From NCBI GenBank assembly GCA_031276865.1, contig JAISMF010000005.1:1-64000 (forward strand): 64,000 nt of DNA. The letters run 5' to 3'. The notes beneath the pieces were generated by a model. It saw only the letters and a list, made by a program, of their open reading frames with translations, was not told the DNA's origin and did no database searches. Source of the DNA: Deltaproteobacteria bacterium (GTDB lineage Bacteria > Desulfobacterota > Desulfarculia > Adiutricales > Adiutricaceae). Shown here one piece after another: positions 1 to 7,731 of the stretch (within the stretch, counting starts at the first letter, position 1; the number at the start of each line of letters is the position of its first letter). The position numbers were made by a program, and so were the translations under genes.

Positions 1-2
1 AG

Positions 3-794
3 ATTTTCGCCTACAGGTGCCCGAAGTGCGGGAAAATCCATCACGCGTACGCCCCTCCCGAGATCATGGATAAAAGTCTCTTAGACGACGCTCTTTTAGT
101 GGATTTGCTTGTCTACAAAACCATGAACACCATATTGGTGAGGAAACTACAGGCCATTTACAGCGACCTCCTGGGCGTGAATATCTCAACCGGGGGGCTG
201 GTTGACCTCTCCAAGGCCGTGGGCAGCATGTTAAGGCCCATATGCCTGGAAGCCCCGCATTCCGTGAAACATCAGCCTCTTTTCTACATTGACGAGACCT
301 CGTTTAGGATTATGAAAAAAAGGATGTACACCTGGGTTTTCGAGTCCCCGGACCTGATGGTCTTTAAAAACGGGACCAGGTCCAGATTCATCCTGGATTC
401 CGTACTGGGGGAATGGTATGTGGGCATACTGGTAAGCGACGCCTATGGCGCGTGCGTAGGTTTCGTGAAGGATGCTCCGGGGGCCACAGGGATGCTCTGT
501 TGGGCGCGTTTCAGACGCGATTTGAAATTATGCATGGACCACGGCGGCAAAGCGGCTCGGGATTTCGGCGGAAGCCTGAATATCATCATGGACGACACCT
601 TCGCGGCGTTTAACGATTATAAGGTCCTAGAAGATAAAAATTCCCCGGAAGCCCTTGAGCTTTACGTGAAACTCCGCAAGATCCAGAAAATATTACCCCG
701 GCGGATAAAAGTTATAATAACGTTGGTCAGAAACCCTGTCCTTATACGGGACTGTTTCCAATATTTAGCCGCCGGAGTAATAGTGTATTTTTAA
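3..794 (+). pseudogene. IS66-family transposase fragment (N-terminus outside window, C-terminus lost)
   Basis: The reading frame is open from the window edge. It opens with a CPKCGKIHHAYAPPE segment like the zinc-binding region of IS66 TnpC transposases. It continues with the DDE core: YIDETSFRI (first Asp), a W.WVFES strand, VSDAYG (second Asp) and CWARFRRDL, which corresponds to the family's Cys-x-x-His-x-Arg-Arg stretch but has Arg where His is usual. IS66 transposases are about 500 residues and end with an NN..ER segment carrying the last catalytic Glu. That part is absent: after about position 700 the protein stops resembling the family, base composition turns AT-rich, and the frame stops. 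I read this as a dead remnant left by deletion or by insertion of the neighbouring AT-rich DNA. The upstream end and any tnpA/tnpB lie outside the window. Confidence 0.8.
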
Positions 795-820
795 TAGAAA
801 TTTTTTATGATTATATCAGT

Positions 821-934
821 TTATTTACGATTAAATGCATTAATCTCATCATTGCGTATATGTTTAGTTTTCTCATAAAAATTTAGACGAATGACTTCAA
901 TCTCATCTTTAATGGTAATCTTATTCTCCGTCAT
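821..934 (-). CDS. Small ORF of 37 residues, unknown function
   Basis: A 37-codon frame starts with ATG at 934, with GGAG 8 bases upstream, and ends in TAA. The product is charged and mostly predicted helical; it opens MTENKITIKDEIEVIRLNFY. Charged short helices of this sort, ending near a Lys-Thr-Lys-His stretch, are common in small antitoxin-like or orphan ORFs beside toxin-antitoxin modules, but I cannot assign a family. It lies in the AT-rich island between the IS66 remnant and the PIN/AbrB pair and is on the same strand as that pair. The AT-rich codon use matches its surroundings and not the GC-rich chromosome, so it probably arrived with the island. It may be a fragment of a longer gene. 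Confidence 0.4.
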   Translation of the reverse strand: MTENKITIKDEIEVIRLNFYEKTKHIRNDEINAFNRK

Positions 935-1072
935 CCATCTACTCCATTAATATTCAGATTATAAAGATATAGATGCGTTCTGGATATGACTGCCTATGCA
1001 CTGTTTACAAAATATTTCTGCAATTCCTTAGCAGATAAATTTTAAATTATTTCATAAATATTTGTACAGATT

Positions 1073-1483
1073 TTATAAATTTAAAAATTGAGCAATAGTT
1101 AAAATCTTAGGATATGTTATCAAGCTTTCTAAAAAATCCTTATCACCAGTGATAAATAATTGAACATTTGCTTTTCTAGCAGTTCGAAGGATTGGACGGT
1201 CATTGATATCACGAATTTTAGACTCATCATCAAGTACTGGGTCATTATTAATCAGTTGAACTAAATCAAAATTTGCTGATGCAATAGCTGACTGTATGTC
1301 ATGAACTTTAGAAGGAAATTTACAATAAAAAAAACGATAAACTTCGGCTAATATCTGTGAACATAATACGATAGAGTATGGAGGTTTCGCAGCTTTTTCA
1401 AATACTTGAGATGCGACTCCATTTCTCGTATAAATAGACGAGATTAGAATGTTTGAATCTAGCATAACTTTAATGGGTTCCAT
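1073..1483 (-). CDS. PIN-domain toxin (putative RNase), type II toxin-antitoxin
   Basis: A protein of about 136 residues with the PIN fold acidic set. From the ATG these are Asp9 in MLDSN, Glu47 in ILAEVY, Asp95 in INDRP and Asp114 in ITGDKDF; they would bind Mg or Mn for RNA cleavage. Family knowledge: PIN toxins of VapC and related types cut tRNA or other RNA and are held inactive by a partner antitoxin. The partner is the AbrB-like gene just upstream on the same strand. A TTG at 1492 would give three extra residues and overlap the antitoxin stop (TTGA); the ATG at 1483 fits the usual PIN start next to the first beta strand. The AT-rich composition marks it as acquired DNA. Confidence 0.8.
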   Translation of the reverse strand: MEPIKVMLDSNILISSIYTRNGVASQVFEKAAKPPYSIVLCSQILAEVYRFFYCKFPSKVHDIQSAIASANFDLVQLINNDPVLDDESKIRDINDRPILRTARKANVQLFITGDKDFLESLITYPKILTIAQFLNL

Positions 1484-1488
1484 TAATT

Positions 1489-1767
1489 TCAAAAACCTTC
1501 AATCTCCTTACGGATCTGAAGACAAATTTCTAATATATCTTCATCAGAGTTAATACCAGCTTTTTCAAACTCACCTTCCATTGATTGTCGCAATTTTCGA
1601 AATGCATAAATAGTAGGATTTGTAATGACTATATAATCATTTTCATAAATTATCGTAATACGATCACCTTCGGACACTTTAAGAATATCAAGAGCTTCTT
1701 TAGGTAATGTGATCTGTTCCTGAGATGTAGATGTCACTATTGCATCATTTGTTTTTAGTACATCCAT
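1489..1767 (-). CDS. AbrB/SpoVT-type antitoxin
   Basis: A 92-residue protein. Its first half is a swapped-hairpin AbrB-type DNA-binding domain: QEQITLPKEALDILKVSEGD, then a short IYENDYIVITNP strand pair. The second half, about residues 55-92, is a helical tail that in such antitoxins wraps the toxin. An AAGGAG ribosome site lies 9 bases before the ATG. It is followed directly by the PIN toxin gene, so the two are co-transcribed with the antitoxin first, the usual order. Autoregulation of this promoter by the antitoxin is expected from the family but no operator was identified. Confidence 0.8.
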   Translation of the reverse strand: MDVLKTNDAIVTSTSQEQITLPKEALDILKVSEGDRITIIYENDYIVITNPTIYAFRKLRQSMEGEFEKAGINSDEDILEICLQIRKEIEGF

Positions 1768-1816
1768 GTTACGTGACTCCTTGTAATGAAAGTTTATCCT
1801 TTAGGCAACCTTCAAA

Positions 1817-2166
1817 TTATTTTAAGTATTTCCATGTGGAACGTTTTTGTTGCATTGAAGTTATTGTTTCCTGAATTTTTACCTCACCAATAGGCATATT
1901 TTCAAACACATCTAACTCTAAGCTTACACGCCTATTTCTGGGATTGTAATTGTTTTGTCAATAGTAGACATGTCGATACTCCTAGAGAGTAATTCCAAAA
2001 AATCTAGCATTTCAACATGGCTAAGGCCATAGCCGATTTTTGATCCATAATCCAAATACGACAAGAATCCAGGAAGTTGAACACTGTCGGACTCGGCCTA
2101 ACTAACTGAGTTTAACACAACTATCAGGCAAAGGCAATGTCTCTAAACTTTGAATGGCATATATTT
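1817..2166 (-). pseudogene. Frameshifted gene remnant, family not recognised
   Basis: Three protein-like stretches lie in different minus-strand frames, each joined by a frameshift or stop. Upstream is YAIQSLETLPLPDSCVKLS (about 2161-2105). Then comes a block containing LPGFLSYLDYGSKIGYGLSH and MLDFLELLSRSID (2097-1950). Last is a block from NPRNRRVSLELDVF to the stop at 1817, ending KRSTWKYLK. The residue patterns look like real protein, and the pieces are collinear, which fits one decayed gene of at least 110 codons. I cannot name the family. It lies just upstream of the antitoxin on the same strand and shares its AT-rich composition. Confidence 0.5.
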
Positions 2167-2440
2167 TTAGCTATTTTAATATAAAATATAACATTCGTTA
2201 TATTAAGATTTATTTATATATAACTATTATTGTATAAAATTCATGTTTATTTTTGAGGTAACCAAAATTATATCAAAAAATCTTTATTTTATTATTTTAT
2301 TACATCACTATTAGTAATAATATCTAAGAACTAACTTATAATCATTTCAAACTTATGTTATTCTCCACTGGAACGTGAGTTGAAAGCGTCTTCATAACGG
2401 ACTCTTAAATTATGAAATGATTCCGATATGAAAAAACTCC
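2167..2440. other. AT-rich gene-free stretch
   Basis: Very AT-rich DNA with long A/T runs and TATATA steps. I see no reading frame with protein-like content. It marks the boundary between the toxin-antitoxin part of the island and the tandem Rpn-like repeats, and may hold the promoter of the minus-strand remnant, but no clear -35/-10 pair stands out. Confidence 0.5.
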
Positions 2441-2487
2441 GAAATCTTTAAAAGGGCTGGCGCTAAAGAAAGAAAAAAATAGCCTTC

Positions 2488-2519
2488 GGACGCCAGGACG
2501 CCAGGACGCCAGGACGCCA
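2488..2519 (+). repeat. Four perfect copies of the 8-mer GGACGCCA
   Basis: GGACGCCA is repeated four times head to tail without mismatch, in the flank of the most decayed Rpn-like copy. It looks like simple slippage expansion in non-coding DNA. Eight-base units would shift frame if read as protein, and no gene uses it. Confidence 0.9.
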
Positions 2520-2607
2520 TGTAAACATCCGCCGGAGGATGCCAGGGCTCGCCCGCCGGTTCTAAAAAAAAACGGTCTAAAACAGGGCAACGGGCGTCTG
2601 AAATCCT

Positions 2608-2905
2608 ATTTCAGCGCCTTTTCGTCCCTGAGGCGAGGTGATTTATCCTAGGCTTAATTCGCTGATACTGGCTATTTACTCTAGATCTTATTCTTTCTTG
2701 AGCATGGCTTCGGCTGCCGCGAGCTGTTATTTCCACTCGCCTTACCACAAATTTGACAACAAAGCGGCCGCCGTTTCCGTCTTAATAATGTTCGAAAAAA
2801 TTCTCTACCAGTTCCGAATCACTGTATTTTTTATTAATCATCGGCGCTGTTTCTTTCAGTGCGTCTCCAGATGCTTATTTCATAATGATCTCTCAAACGC
2901 TAATT
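2608..2905 (-). pseudogene. Decayed third copy of the Rpn-like C-terminal region
   Basis: Read on the minus strand, the DNA matches the 3076-3387 copy from its ATG (near 2883) through the INKKYSDSELVENF stretch. It then loses frame by small indels, and carries in-frame stops including one at the second codon after the ATG. The end still shows the AVAEAM-like and ISELSLDE-like segments at DNA level. It cannot encode a full product. Confidence 0.7.
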
Positions 2906-3075
2906 TAGTCCGGAGAGCGCCTGACGGCGGTCTCTTTTCAAATGGCTGGCGGAAAAGAAAGTCCACGCTAGTTTCCGAAAGCGTGGATGCCGTGTCATCC
3001 TTCGGCGAAGGATAAGCGGCCTTACTATGCGGTTCTAAAAACAGTCTTAAACCAAATCCGCGGGCGTTGGAAATC

Positions 3076-3387
3076 CTATTTCAGATCCTTTCCGTCCCGC
3101 AGCGCGGTGATTTCTTTCATGTTTAATCCGCTAATTCTGGCGATTGTCTCCAGTTCGAAGTTTTCTTTGATCATGGCTTCGGCTACCGCGATCTTAATTT
3201 TCCGCTTGCCTTCCCGCATGCCTTCCAGCTTGACTTCCAGCTTGCCTTCCCGAAAACCTGACAACCAGGCGGCCGCCGTTTCCTTCTTAATAATGTACCC
3301 AAAATTCTCTACCAGTTCCGAATCACTGTATTTTTTATGAATCATCGGCGTTTCATATTTAAGCGCGTCTCTGGATGGTTTCTTCAT
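3076..3387 (-). pseudogene. Truncated copy of the Rpn-like protein C-terminal region (103 residues, frame intact)
   Basis: This frame encodes KKYSDSELVENFGYIIKKET, AAAWLSGFREGKLEVKLEGM and AVAEAMIKENFELETIARIS, collinear with residues 240-351 of the full protein at 3581-4636. It has no nuclease domain. In place of the six 8-residue repeats it has one short Glu/Gly/Lys stretch. The ATG start follows only a weak GAGAT. It may be translated into a small protein, but I read it as a duplication by-product. Confidence 0.6.
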
Positions 3388-3580
3388 AATGATCTCTAAA
3401 GCGCTAATTTAGTCTGGAGAGCGCCTTACGCCTGTCTCTTTTCAGAGGGCTGGCGGTAAATAAATTCCACGCTAGTTTGCGAAAACGTGGACGCCGTCTA
3501 AGTGTCCTGCGCAAGAGACGTATCCTCGCCCGCCGGTTATAAAAAACAGTATTAAACCAAATCCGCGGGCGTCGTAAATC

Positions 3581-4636
3581 CTATTTCAGATCCTTCCCGC
3601 CCCGCAGCGCGGTGATTTCATCCAGGCTTAATTCGCTGATTTTGGCGATAATCTCCAGCTCGAAGTTTTCTTTGATCATGGCTTCGGCTACCGCGATCTG
3701 TTTTTTCCGCATGCCTTCCTGCAGGCCTTCCTGCTTGCCTTCCTGCAGGCCTTCCTGCTTGCCTTCCTGCAGGCCTTCCTGCTTGCCTTCCTTCCAGCCT
3801 TCCTGCTTGCCTTCCTTCCAGCCTTCCTGCTTGCCTTCCTTCCAGCCTTCCTGCTTGCCATTCAGCTGACCTGACAACCAAGCGGCCGAGGTTTCTATCT
3901 TAATCTTTTTACCAAAATTTTCTAACAGGTCCTCTTCGTTTACTTGTTTGAGAATCCCGGCGACTTCTTCCAGTTGTTTGTCTCCTACGGCTATTTTCAT
4001 AACTTCCTCCATGTTGTCGGCTTTAAATAAAAGCAACCATCTAAGCAGCCTAGGTACATTTTCTATTTCCTTGTATTCCTGGATCAAATCCTCGTATTGA
4101 GGCGTTTTGTGTAACTCAATCGTGATGATTGAAAATACTTCTCCGTGGAATTCGTAATCGTGCGAAGTCAAAAAAGAAGAGCTAGTATCCGTGTCGGAAA
4201 AATTAAAATTTGTTATGGCGATTAAGGTCGACTCCTTAAGCGTTTTGGGGGCGGGCTGCCCTTTGGTGAATTGCTCGCCAATCAATTTTGTCAAATCATG
4301 AAGACATCTGGTTACAAAATTTAGTTCATTATCCTTCAGTTGTATTTCCACGCCAATGACCATATGATCTGATTTACAGTGAACATCAAGGTCAACCATT
4401 TTCTCATCAAATTTTTCACCACCTATTTTTGGGCCGAGAAATTCTAAATTATTGATTTTGGAATCGACGGTTCTCCTGGCGGTTTCTTTGTCCAATCCGC
4501 GGCTTAATTCGAGATGCGTTAAAATTTCTCTGAAAAAATCTTTAAAAGCGGCAAGGGAGTGGTAGCTGAAAAAAACGTAGATAAAAATGTTGTTGGCTCT
4601 TAAAGGATGAAATTCTTTAACTACTTTTTCACTCAT
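3581..4636 (-). CDS. Rpn/PDDEXK-family putative transposase-nuclease
   Basis: A 351-residue protein of the Rpn / PD-(D/E)XK family, often annotated as recombination-promoting nuclease or putative transposase. The nuclease signature is visible as MVDLDVHC (Asp82/Asp84) and GVEIQLK (Glu97-x-Gln99), the E-x-Q form typical of this family. A helical middle part includes the RLLRWLLLFKAD segment (about 196-207). Residues 261-308 are six 8-residue repeats (KQEGWKEG three times, then KQEGLQEG three times). The tail AVAEAMIKENFELEIIAKIS...EITAL resembles the helix-turn-helix-like end common in these proteins. Family members cut DNA and are abundant as multicopy genes in gut bacteria. Two partial copies lie immediately downstream. 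Confidence 0.8.
   Translation of the reverse strand: MSEKVVKEFHPLRANNIFIYVFFSYHSLAAFKDFFREILTHLELSRGLDKETARRTVDSKINNLEFLGPKIGGEKFDEKMVDLDVHCKSDHMVIGVEIQLKDNELNFVTRCLHDLTKLIGEQFTKGQPAPKTLKESTLIAITNFNFSDTDTSSSFLTSHDYEFHGEVFSIITIELHKTPQYEDLIQEYKEIENVPRLLRWLLLFKADNMEEVMKIAVGDKQLEEVAGILKQVNEEDLLENFGKKIKIETSAAWLSGQLNGKQEGWKEGKQEGWKEGKQEGWKEGKQEGLQEGKQEGLQEGKQEGLQEGMRKKQIAVAEAMIKENFELEIIAKISELSLDEITALRGGKDLK
3713..3856 (-). repeat. Six 24-bp tandem repeats inside the Rpn-like gene
   Basis: The DNA repeats in 24-base steps, three of each of two sub-types, coding for eight-residue Gly-Lys-Gln-Glu units. The step is a multiple of three, so gain or loss of units changes length without breaking frame. 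The strand opposite and the other frames also read open through it, which is why spurious frames appear here. Confidence 0.9.
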
Positions 4637-5558
4637 CGTTGATGCTTCTTTTCCGGCGTCCCGACTTAAGAGCGGCCTAGGGCCGCATCTTCTAAAAACA
4701 CTATGCGTCGAAAAAATCTCTCTGTCAAGGGTTAAAAGCGGCCTCGCGGCCGCCGTCGGCGTTGGCCGCGGTCATATGGGCGGCGGGGCTGAAAACGACG
4801 ACCGAAAATTCGTAATTATTTTTCCTGGCGGCGCCGCCGAAAAAATCAATAAGGGAAAGCTTCGGACTTTCTTGACGGCGACGTCCGTTAACCCTGGACG
4901 TGGGCTCGGGCGAGCGGGGGCCCCGAGCCCCCTCCGGACGCCCCCGTTGGCCGGAGCTTTTCCCTTCGCTTAAGGCGAAGGCGGGAGAAGAGCGGAGCCT
5001 TTTCCGTTTCAGGCGCCGGGGCCTCCCTAGATTCGCCAGCCGACCCGCCCGTTTATGAGCGGCGCCCTCGGGACCGCTAAGGCGCCTCAAACCGCCGGGG
5101 CGGTTTTTTCCACTCCGGCCTTACGATTTATTGAAAGTCCGAGGATTTTCGTCAATGTTTCCGATTTTCCGGAAGGTTTTCCGTCCCGAAGTCGGTGTCG
5201 CGGATCGGTCGCGGGCCGAGGCGCTAGACGGGTTTCGGCGCTTTTTTTCTATATATATTAAAACATATTATAGTTATAAAGTATATTGTAGTATTTAAAT
5301 CCCATTCAACCCCTTCCCGGGCTGGGGGGACCCGACCCGGAGGCCTTTTCCGGCGCTAAAAAAAGCGGGCGGATCCGTCGTCCGGCCGCGGTTCGCCGCC
5401 GGACGGAGCGCGGGGTCCGGCGCGTCCCTCGCCGTCTTTTTTCGGGCGGGGGAGGCTTGTCGGAAGCCTGGGGGAAGGGCCGGACGGTGCCGCCCTCTCG
5501 GGGGTCGAGGGCGCGGGCCGCGGTCGTTGGTTGTTTTCGCAAAATAAACGGAGGCGTG
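4637..5558. other. Gene-free spacer with an AT-rich island
   Basis: Very GC-rich DNA with several open frames on both strands, all low-complexity Arg/Pro/Gly and without recognisable domains. Near 5240-5300 there is a short AT-rich island with TATATATATTAAAAC and TATAGTTATAAAG, promoter-like in composition but with no gene positioned to use it clearly. A small hairpin at 5089-5109 is listed separately. Confidence 0.5.
5089..5109 (+). terminator. Possible intrinsic terminator, no obvious parent gene
   Basis: AAACCGCC and GGCGGTTT form an 8-bp stem with a two-base centre (so in practice a shorter stem and tetraloop), followed by a T run on the plus strand. No plus-strand gene lies upstream in the window except the IS66 remnant 4 kb away, so its role is unclear. 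Confidence 0.35.
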
Positions 5559-5601
5559 AAAAAAGGGAGATCCGGGGGCTTCTTGGGCCCCTGGATCTCC
5601 C
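5559..5601 (-). terminator. Rho-independent terminator after the ankyrin-OmpA gene
   Basis: On the minus strand GGGAGATCCAGGGGC pairs with GCCCCCGGATCTCCC around a short loop with one mismatch, followed by TTTTTT. It lies about 130 bases past the stop codon of the gene at 5730-6752, with the 20-bp repeats in between. Confidence 0.8.
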
Positions 5602-5640
5602 TGGAAAGACTTAGGCGAAACGAATACCAATGTGTAATAA

Positions 5641-5735
5641 AAACGCGAATTAAGCGAAACAAACGCGGATTTAGCGCGTCAAACGCGGATTAAGAGAAAC
5701 TGGCGCGGATTAAGCGCGGCGAGCGTGGGTTAAAA
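5641..5735. repeat. 20-bp direct repeats, four full copies plus a partial
   Basis: Starting at 5641, units of exactly 20 bases follow the pattern AAACGCGGATTAAGCGNNNC: AAACGCGAATTAAGCGAAAC, AAACGCGGATTTAGCGCGTC, AAACGCGGATTAAGAGAAAC, TGGCGCGGATTAAGCGCGGC, then a partial GAGCGTGGGTTAA. The last unit runs into the stop codon of the ankyrin-OmpA gene (5730-5732). They sit in its 3' untranslated region, before the terminator. No protein reads through them in a meaningful frame. Confidence 0.85.
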
Positions 5736-6752
5736 CCTCGCCGCCGCCGCGGCGTCGGGGTTGTAGTCCCCCGCCTGGTCCACGTGCAGCTCCACCCGGC
5801 GGTTTCTGGCCCGTCCTCTGGCGGTGGAGTTGTCGGCTATGGGCTGGCTCTCGCCCCTGGAGGAAACTTCCAGGCGGCTCACGTCCACGCCGTACTGGCC
5901 CAGGGCCGTTCGCACGGCCAGGGCCCTTCTGTATCCCAGATCCATGTTGTACTCGTCGGTGCCCTTGTAGTCGGTGTGGCCGATGAGGTAGACCTTGATG
6001 TCGGGGTTCTCGTTTAAGATCTTCGCGGCCTGCTCGATGTAGGGTAGGAACTCCCGCTTGATCTTGTCCCGGTCGAAGTCGAAGAAGGCGGCGTAGGCCA
6101 CTATCCAGCAGCCCCGCTCGTCAACCGGAGCCCCCAGGGGGGTTCCGGGGCACTCGTCGCGGGAGTCGGGCACGCCGTCGCCGTCGGAGTCGGCCTCGCT
6201 CTGGCCACGGCAGGTGCGGCCGTCAAGGAGCCTGATCATGTCGCTCTGGCTGGTCATGAGCGCCCAGTCCTTGGGGGTGCGGCCTTTGAAGTCCTTGGCC
6301 TGGCAGTTGGCGCCGTTGTTTAAAAGCTGCTTCGCGAGCGAGTGGCGTCCGGCCCAGGCGGCCCAGTGGAGGGGGGTGGCCCCGTACTCGTCCGGGGCGT
6401 TCACCCGGGCGCCGGCCCGCAGGAGCAAATTGAGGGCGGCCTCGTTGTCCAGATACGTCGCCCAGGTGAGGATGGGCCAGCCGCCGGTGCTTAAGGGCTC
6501 CTTGAAGATGGGGAGGTTCTTGCCGAAGACCGCGGCCGGTTTGAGGCCCACCCGGGTCAAAGTCACGTTGGGGTCGGCCTTCTGGTCGCGTAGGACCGCC
6601 ATGGCCGGGATGTTGTTCTCCGCGAGGGCGAAGAAGAGCCCCCTTTCGGCGGTGAGCTGGCGGGCCAGGTCGTTTTCGTACTGGAGGCTCTGGGCCGCGG
6701 CGGGGGCCGCGCAGAGGAGCAGGGCTATTAACGCTGCGCTTGCTTTAAACAT
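5730..6752 (-). CDS. Ankyrin-repeat / OmpA-domain fusion, peptidoglycan-associated envelope protein
   Basis: A 340-residue secreted protein. Residues 1-20 are a signal peptide ending AAPAAAQS. About 40-175 are ankyrin repeats, for example EYGATPLHWAAWAGRHSLAK and ADPN/GANC turns. About 185-210 is a DSDGDGVPDSRDECPGTP thrombospondin-type-3-like, probably calcium-binding linker. About 215-330 is an OmpA C-terminal domain, with FDFDRDKIK, LIGHTDYKGTDEYN and the RGRARNRRVELH end that binds diaminopimelate in peptidoglycan. The cleavage site has no lipobox, so it is probably periplasmic or barrel-associated and not a lipoprotein. GGAAG lies 7 bases before the ATG. It heads no operon obviously but is the last of three minus-strand envelope genes. 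The ankyrin module may bind a protein partner at the wall. Confidence 0.9.
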   Translation of the reverse strand: MFKASAALIALLLCAAPAAAQSLQYENDLARQLTAERGLFFALAENNIPAMAVLRDQKADPNVTLTRVGLKPAAVFGKNLPIFKEPLSTGGWPILTWATYLDNEAALNLLLRAGARVNAPDEYGATPLHWAAWAGRHSLAKQLLNNGANCQAKDFKGRTPKDWALMTSQSDMIRLLDGRTCRGQSEADSDGDGVPDSRDECPGTPLGAPVDERGCWIVAYAAFFDFDRDKIKREFLPYIEQAAKILNENPDIKVYLIGHTDYKGTDEYNMDLGYRRALAVRTALGQYGVDVSRLEVSSRGESQPIADNSTARGRARNRRVELHVDQAGDYNPDAAAAARF

Positions 6753-6818
6753 CTTGTCACTTCCGGGTGCTGCGATATTTTCCGTTAGGGGCGCGAAGGC
6801 CCCCCTTCCGGACGGGCT

Positions 6819-7535
6819 TTACTTGTACTCCACCACCAAGACGGGTTCGCGGCGCAAAACGCTCACCGTGGCCAGCTCCTCTTCCGAGCGTCCGCAGGGG
6901 AGGGAGATGTCGATGGAGGCGTCGGTGCGCTGCTCGTTTATCGCCCGGGCGGCGAAGTCCGTCACGTCCACCACCACCCAGCCGGCGTGGGGCTGGCGGG
7001 TGAAGGGCGGGGCGACCCGGGAGGCGCCCAGATTCTGGTAGACGTCCCCGTCGTTTAATTTGCCCCGCACCTCGGCCGCGCGGGCGAGGTAGGCGGCGTT
7101 ATCCTCGGCGTAGAAGGCGAAGACGGCCTTCCGCACCCGGGCCAAAGTCGGGTAGCGGGCGAAGTTGAAGCTGGAGTGCAACGTGGCCGCGTGTCCCGGG
7201 AGCCCGGCGTAGCTGCAGTCGGCCGCGTCGGGGACGAGGTTCGCGCAGCCCAGGACCACCTTCGGGAGGTTGCGCTGGGTGTGGGCTGTAATGGGCGCCT
7301 CCACCCAGGCGGAGAGGTCGAAGGGGTCCAGGCTCCTCACGCAGCTCGGGGCGGCGGATCTGGAGAAGCTCTTTCCGTCCAGCCTGGAGACGCTGGTGGT
7401 GGAGCGGCCCTCGCAGACGGGGAACTTGTCGAGCTTGGGCAGACTTCTGGCGGTGGGCACGCAGGAGGGGAGGGCGAGATTCAGGACCGCGAAGGCGGCG
7501 GCGGCTAGGAACGCGGTTAGAAGGGCTGATTTCAT
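6819..7535 (-). CDS. Secreted or lipoprotein with a DNRLRE-like C-terminal pattern
   Basis: A 238-residue protein. The N-terminus is hydrophobic (LLTAFLAAAAFAVLNLALPSC) and may end in a lipobox-like LPSC. The rest resembles the DNRLRE cell-surface domain pattern: a strand VRKAVFAFYAE, later GWVVVDVTDFAARAINE (compare the family's W-x-x-x-DVT motif) and a final strand EPVLVVEYK. That family is seen on secreted and cell-wall proteins, with no known catalysis. Several Cys (for example in VCEG, SCVRS, GCAN, DCSYA, LPCGR) suggest disulphides in the periplasm. It lies 66 bases upstream of the ankyrin-OmpA gene on the same strand, so the two are probably co-transcribed. The domain match is by eye. 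Confidence 0.6.
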   Translation of the reverse strand: MKSALLTAFLAAAAFAVLNLALPSCVPTARSLPKLDKFPVCEGRSTTSVSRLDGKSFSRSAAPSCVRSLDPFDLSAWVEAPITAHTQRNLPKVVLGCANLVPDAADCSYAGLPGHAATLHSSFNFARYPTLARVRKAVFAFYAEDNAAYLARAAEVRGKLNDGDVYQNLGASRVAPPFTRQPHAGWVVVDVTDFAARAINEQRTDASIDISLPCGRSEEELATVSVLRREPVLVVEYK

Positions 7536-7731
7536 AATTGTTCCGGGCGGCGGGATGGGTCCGGGCCGTCGGTAACCTCCTCTGTCGGGCTTTAGCGGGG
7601 GGGAAAGGCGGACGATCTTTTCGCCCCGGCCGGGAAAAAACCGGTCTCTCCGGCTCCGGGCGGGGTCCTTCCCGAATCGTCCCCCGCGGCCGGGCTGAAA
7701 GCCCGGCCGCGGAGATCGAGAGCGGGGGCTT

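Larger units (their letters stand above)
2441..3580 (-). repeat. Tandem partial duplications of the Rpn-like gene 3' end (units of about 470-510 bp)
   Basis: The 3' end of the nuclease gene at 3581-4636 and its downstream flank recur twice more in tandem. Landmarks such as ATCCTATTTCAG followed by CTTTTCGTCC or CTTTCCGTCC appear near 2610, 3078 and 3585. The flank containing CACGCTAGTTT and a run like CTAATTTAGTC(C/T)GGAGAGCGCC also repeats (near 2905-2975 and 3405-3485). The copy nearest the full gene is the best preserved and the farthest is the most decayed, as expected for successive unequal duplications. Only the C-terminal control region is copied, not the nuclease domain. Confidence 0.75.

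Noticed and set aside
2405-2590. 61-codon minus-strand frame
   Set aside because: It lies in the flank of a decayed repeat unit and includes the 8-bp repeats; not protein-like.
4725-5090. 121-codon minus-strand frame
   Set aside because: Low-complexity Arg/Pro/Ala sequence with no domain or start context.
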